Origin: DATMNI01 sp035570275
GTDB lineage: Bacteria > Acidobacteriota > Terriglobia > Bryobacterales > Bryobacteraceae
Direction: 5' to 3'
DNA: 6,327 nt
Assembly: GCA_035570275.1 (NCBI GenBank)
Contig: DATMNI010000452.1
Coordinates: 1 to 6,327 of the forward strand
Below are positions 6,209 to 6,327 of the stretch, one piece after another. A program made the position numbers and the translations under genes. The notes under the pieces are model-generated. The model saw only the letters and a program-made list of their open reading frames with translations. It was not told the origin of the DNA and ran no database searches. How positions within the stretch are numbered: the first letter of the stretch is position 1; each line of letters opens with the position of its first letter.

Positions 6209-6238
6209 AAATCCCAAGGAGAGGGTGACGGGATATCC

Positions 6239-6327
6239 CTACGCGTCTTGGCGGCTTGGCGACTTGGCGTGAGAATCGTCTTCGAGACCGTTGACAATTC
6301 GCGTGATGCCGTCTTTGATCAGCGCCA
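6239..6327 (-). CDS. GxxExxY protein, C-terminal end only (partial)
   Basis: On the minus strand the window edge enters an open frame reading ALIKDGITRIVNGLEDD, then SHAKSPSRQDA and a TAG stop (6241-6239). The LIKDGITRIVNGL stretch matches what I remember of the C-terminus of the small GxxExxY proteins (about 125-140 residues; formerly misnamed as iron-hydroxamate transporter proteins), in which a final strand and helix of the form INF..xLIKDGIxRIVN close a nuclease-like fold. Function is unknown. The last residues are encoded by an 8-bp tandem repeat, a tail I have seen on other members. The start, the G..E..Y motif and most of the protein lie outside the window, so the call rests on about 14 residues. 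Confidence 0.6.
   Translation of the reverse strand, partial: ALIKDGITRIVNGLEDDSHAKSPSRQDA
6247..6269 (-). repeat. 8-bp tandem repeat CGCCAAGN, three units
   Basis: On the minus strand CGCCAAG occurs three times at an exact 8-bp spacing (6269-6263, 6261-6255, 6253-6247), with a variable eighth base, and is followed by ACGC. It lies within the last codons of the GxxExxY gene and encodes part of HAKSPSRQDA. The same kind of ACGCCAAG repeat is found, from memory, at the ends of GxxExxY genes and in intergenic spaces of many environmental bacteria. An 8-bp period shifts the reading frame at each unit, so added units change the tail and the stop position. Confidence 0.65.

Overview
The window is GC-rich, with long spurious open frames on both strands and several short structured intergenic repeats. 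Its genes (a YwiC-like membrane protein, a Uma2 endonuclease, a secreted neutral-ceramidase-like protein, a TolC-type outer membrane protein, a conserved secreted protein of unknown function and a GxxExxY protein) are a set I associate with Acidobacteriota, most likely the Bryobacterales/Solibacter group. This assignment rests on recognition of gene content and style and is not proven. The TolC homologue and the signal peptides fit a Gram-negative envelope.

Layout. A possible minus-strand gene leaves the window on the left (1-91). Three plus-strand genes follow: the YwiC-like protein (135-1010), Uma2 (1018-1557, 7 bp later, with its own apparent leaderless promoter inside the end of the preceding gene) and the ceramidase-like protein (1630-2991, with a strong Shine-Dalgarno). 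The 72-bp gap before the ceramidase-like gene holds a compact double-hairpin element. The ceramidase-like gene converges on the TolC gene (minus, 5080-3128), and the 136-bp gap between them holds a second structured repeat element with 11-bp terminal inverted repeats. A 219-bp divergent intergenic region separates TolC from a secreted protein of unknown function (5300-6079). That gene runs directly into four tandem 24-bp units, each carrying an in-frame stop codon. The window ends with the 3' end of a minus-strand GxxExxY gene whose tail is made of an 8-bp repeat.

Function. No clear operon or pathway links these genes. The TolC-like protein has no pump or adaptor partner here, and it may share only its regulatory region with the divergent secreted protein. 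The most unusual feature is the repeat tract at 6067-6168, in which the stop codon of the upstream gene is part of the repeat unit. I did not find a convincing new defence, biosynthetic or mobile system; much of the window is ordinary chromosome interspersed with small palindromic repeats.
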